Shown in pieces: positions 63,787 to 64,000 of a stretch of 64,000 bases of DNA. The notes beneath the pieces are model-generated. The model did not search any database. It was given only the letters and a program-made list of their open reading frames with translations, and had not been told where the DNA came from. Origin of the DNA: Algoriphagus sp. AGSA1 (GTDB taxonomy: Bacteria; Bacteroidota; Bacteroidia; Cytophagales; Cyclobacteriaceae); assembly GCF_021390545.1 (NCBI RefSeq), contig NZ_JAJUWR010000021.1, forward strand, positions 53,794 to 117,793, in the 5' to 3' direction. Positions within the stretch are counted from its first letter, which is position 1, and the number at the start of each line of letters is the position of its first letter. The position numbers were made by a program, and so were the translations under genes.

Positions 63787-63962
63787 TTTTAATCATTAAA
63801 GTGAAAGGTTGGATTAAGGTGGTAGGATAAGAGTGTTTCATAATACGCCACAAAACGTAGAACCTACAAAGACAAAGTATGCATATCGGCTTTTCTTTTG
63901 TCAGTGAAGAGATTAAAGCATGATAGGATTTGGTCAACAATAGAATTATGATTTATCCTACC

Positions 63963-64000
63963 TTACCTCAACTTCTCCATGATCAGCTCTATAGCTTTGT
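63963..64000 (-). CDS. Possible C-terminal end of a minus-strand gene
   Basis: On the minus strand the frame entering from the right edge reads KAIELIMEKLR and stops at 63963-63965. Twelve codons are too few for a family call. The helical, charged character and the T-rich terminator further on are consistent with a gene end, but it could be chance. Confidence 0.35.
   Translation of the reverse strand, partial: KAIELIMEKLR

Noticed and set aside
63755..63940. 61-aa minus-strand frame after the SusD gene
   Set aside because: It runs through the terminator hairpin at 63757-63786 and has no family pattern.

Overview
The window reads as a chromosomal segment of a Bacteroidota bacterium, most likely Cytophagales/Cyclobacteriaceae (Algoriphagus-like). 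The reasons are a SusC/SusD pair, a DUF4249 lipoprotein, a Bacteroidota-type -7 promoter element (TATATTTG), few Shine-Dalgarno sites, and an extracellular contractile injection system (eCIS) whose gene order resembles those known from this group. No rRNA, tRNA or CRISPR array was seen.

Region 1 (1-9343) is housekeeping: the end of a CBS/CorC-type membrane protein, a PpiD-like periplasmic foldase, DUF493, pterin dehydratase, rsmI, an inositol-phosphatase family enzyme, an AEC transporter, two small unknown genes, glyA, tatC and rpiB. Region 2 (9329-10729) is a small accessory insertion at the 3' end of rpiB. It holds a mobile mystery protein A/B pair (HTH regulator plus Fic protein, the latter broken by an in-frame TAG) between 39-bp perfect direct repeats that include the rpiB stop codon. 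A decayed second rpiB 3' end and a terminator lie on the far side. Region 3 (10856-16073) carries a secreted unknown, a DUF4249 lipoprotein, a palindromic repeat, an S8 protease lipoprotein, an HTH regulator and a 741-bp stretch without genes. Region 4 (16074-19493) is a minimal ethanolamine operon, eutB-eutC-permease.

Region 5 (19586-47739, minus strand) is the main feature: a compact eCIS operon of 19 genes. In transcription order these are a DUF4255 cap-type protein, a 375-aa unknown, two sheaths, two tube proteins, a 51-aa DUF5908 protein, a LysM protein, a VgrG/gpV-like spike, a PAAR tip, gp25, a gpJ-like baseplate protein, an Afp12-like protein, a 1215-aa multidomain protein, the tape-measure protein, an AAA+ ATPase, a 58-aa charged protein, an 1186-aa DUF4157 protein (candidate cargo) and a TPR protein. 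Most junctions are overlaps or gaps of a few bases, so expression is probably coupled. The order runs from cap and sheath/tube through spike and baseplate to length control, ATPase, cargo and a possible cargo helper.

Region 6 (47965-64000) holds a helical-repeat unknown just upstream of the eCIS, a membrane protein divergent from rbfA, a LolC/E-like permease, a coiled-coil membrane protein, an MsbA-type ABC exporter, a methyltransferase, a tandem universal stress protein, a 2H phosphoesterase, a complete SusC/SusD pair with a strong terminator, and probably the last codons of a minus-strand gene at the edge. All functional calls come from reading motifs by eye; no database search was run.
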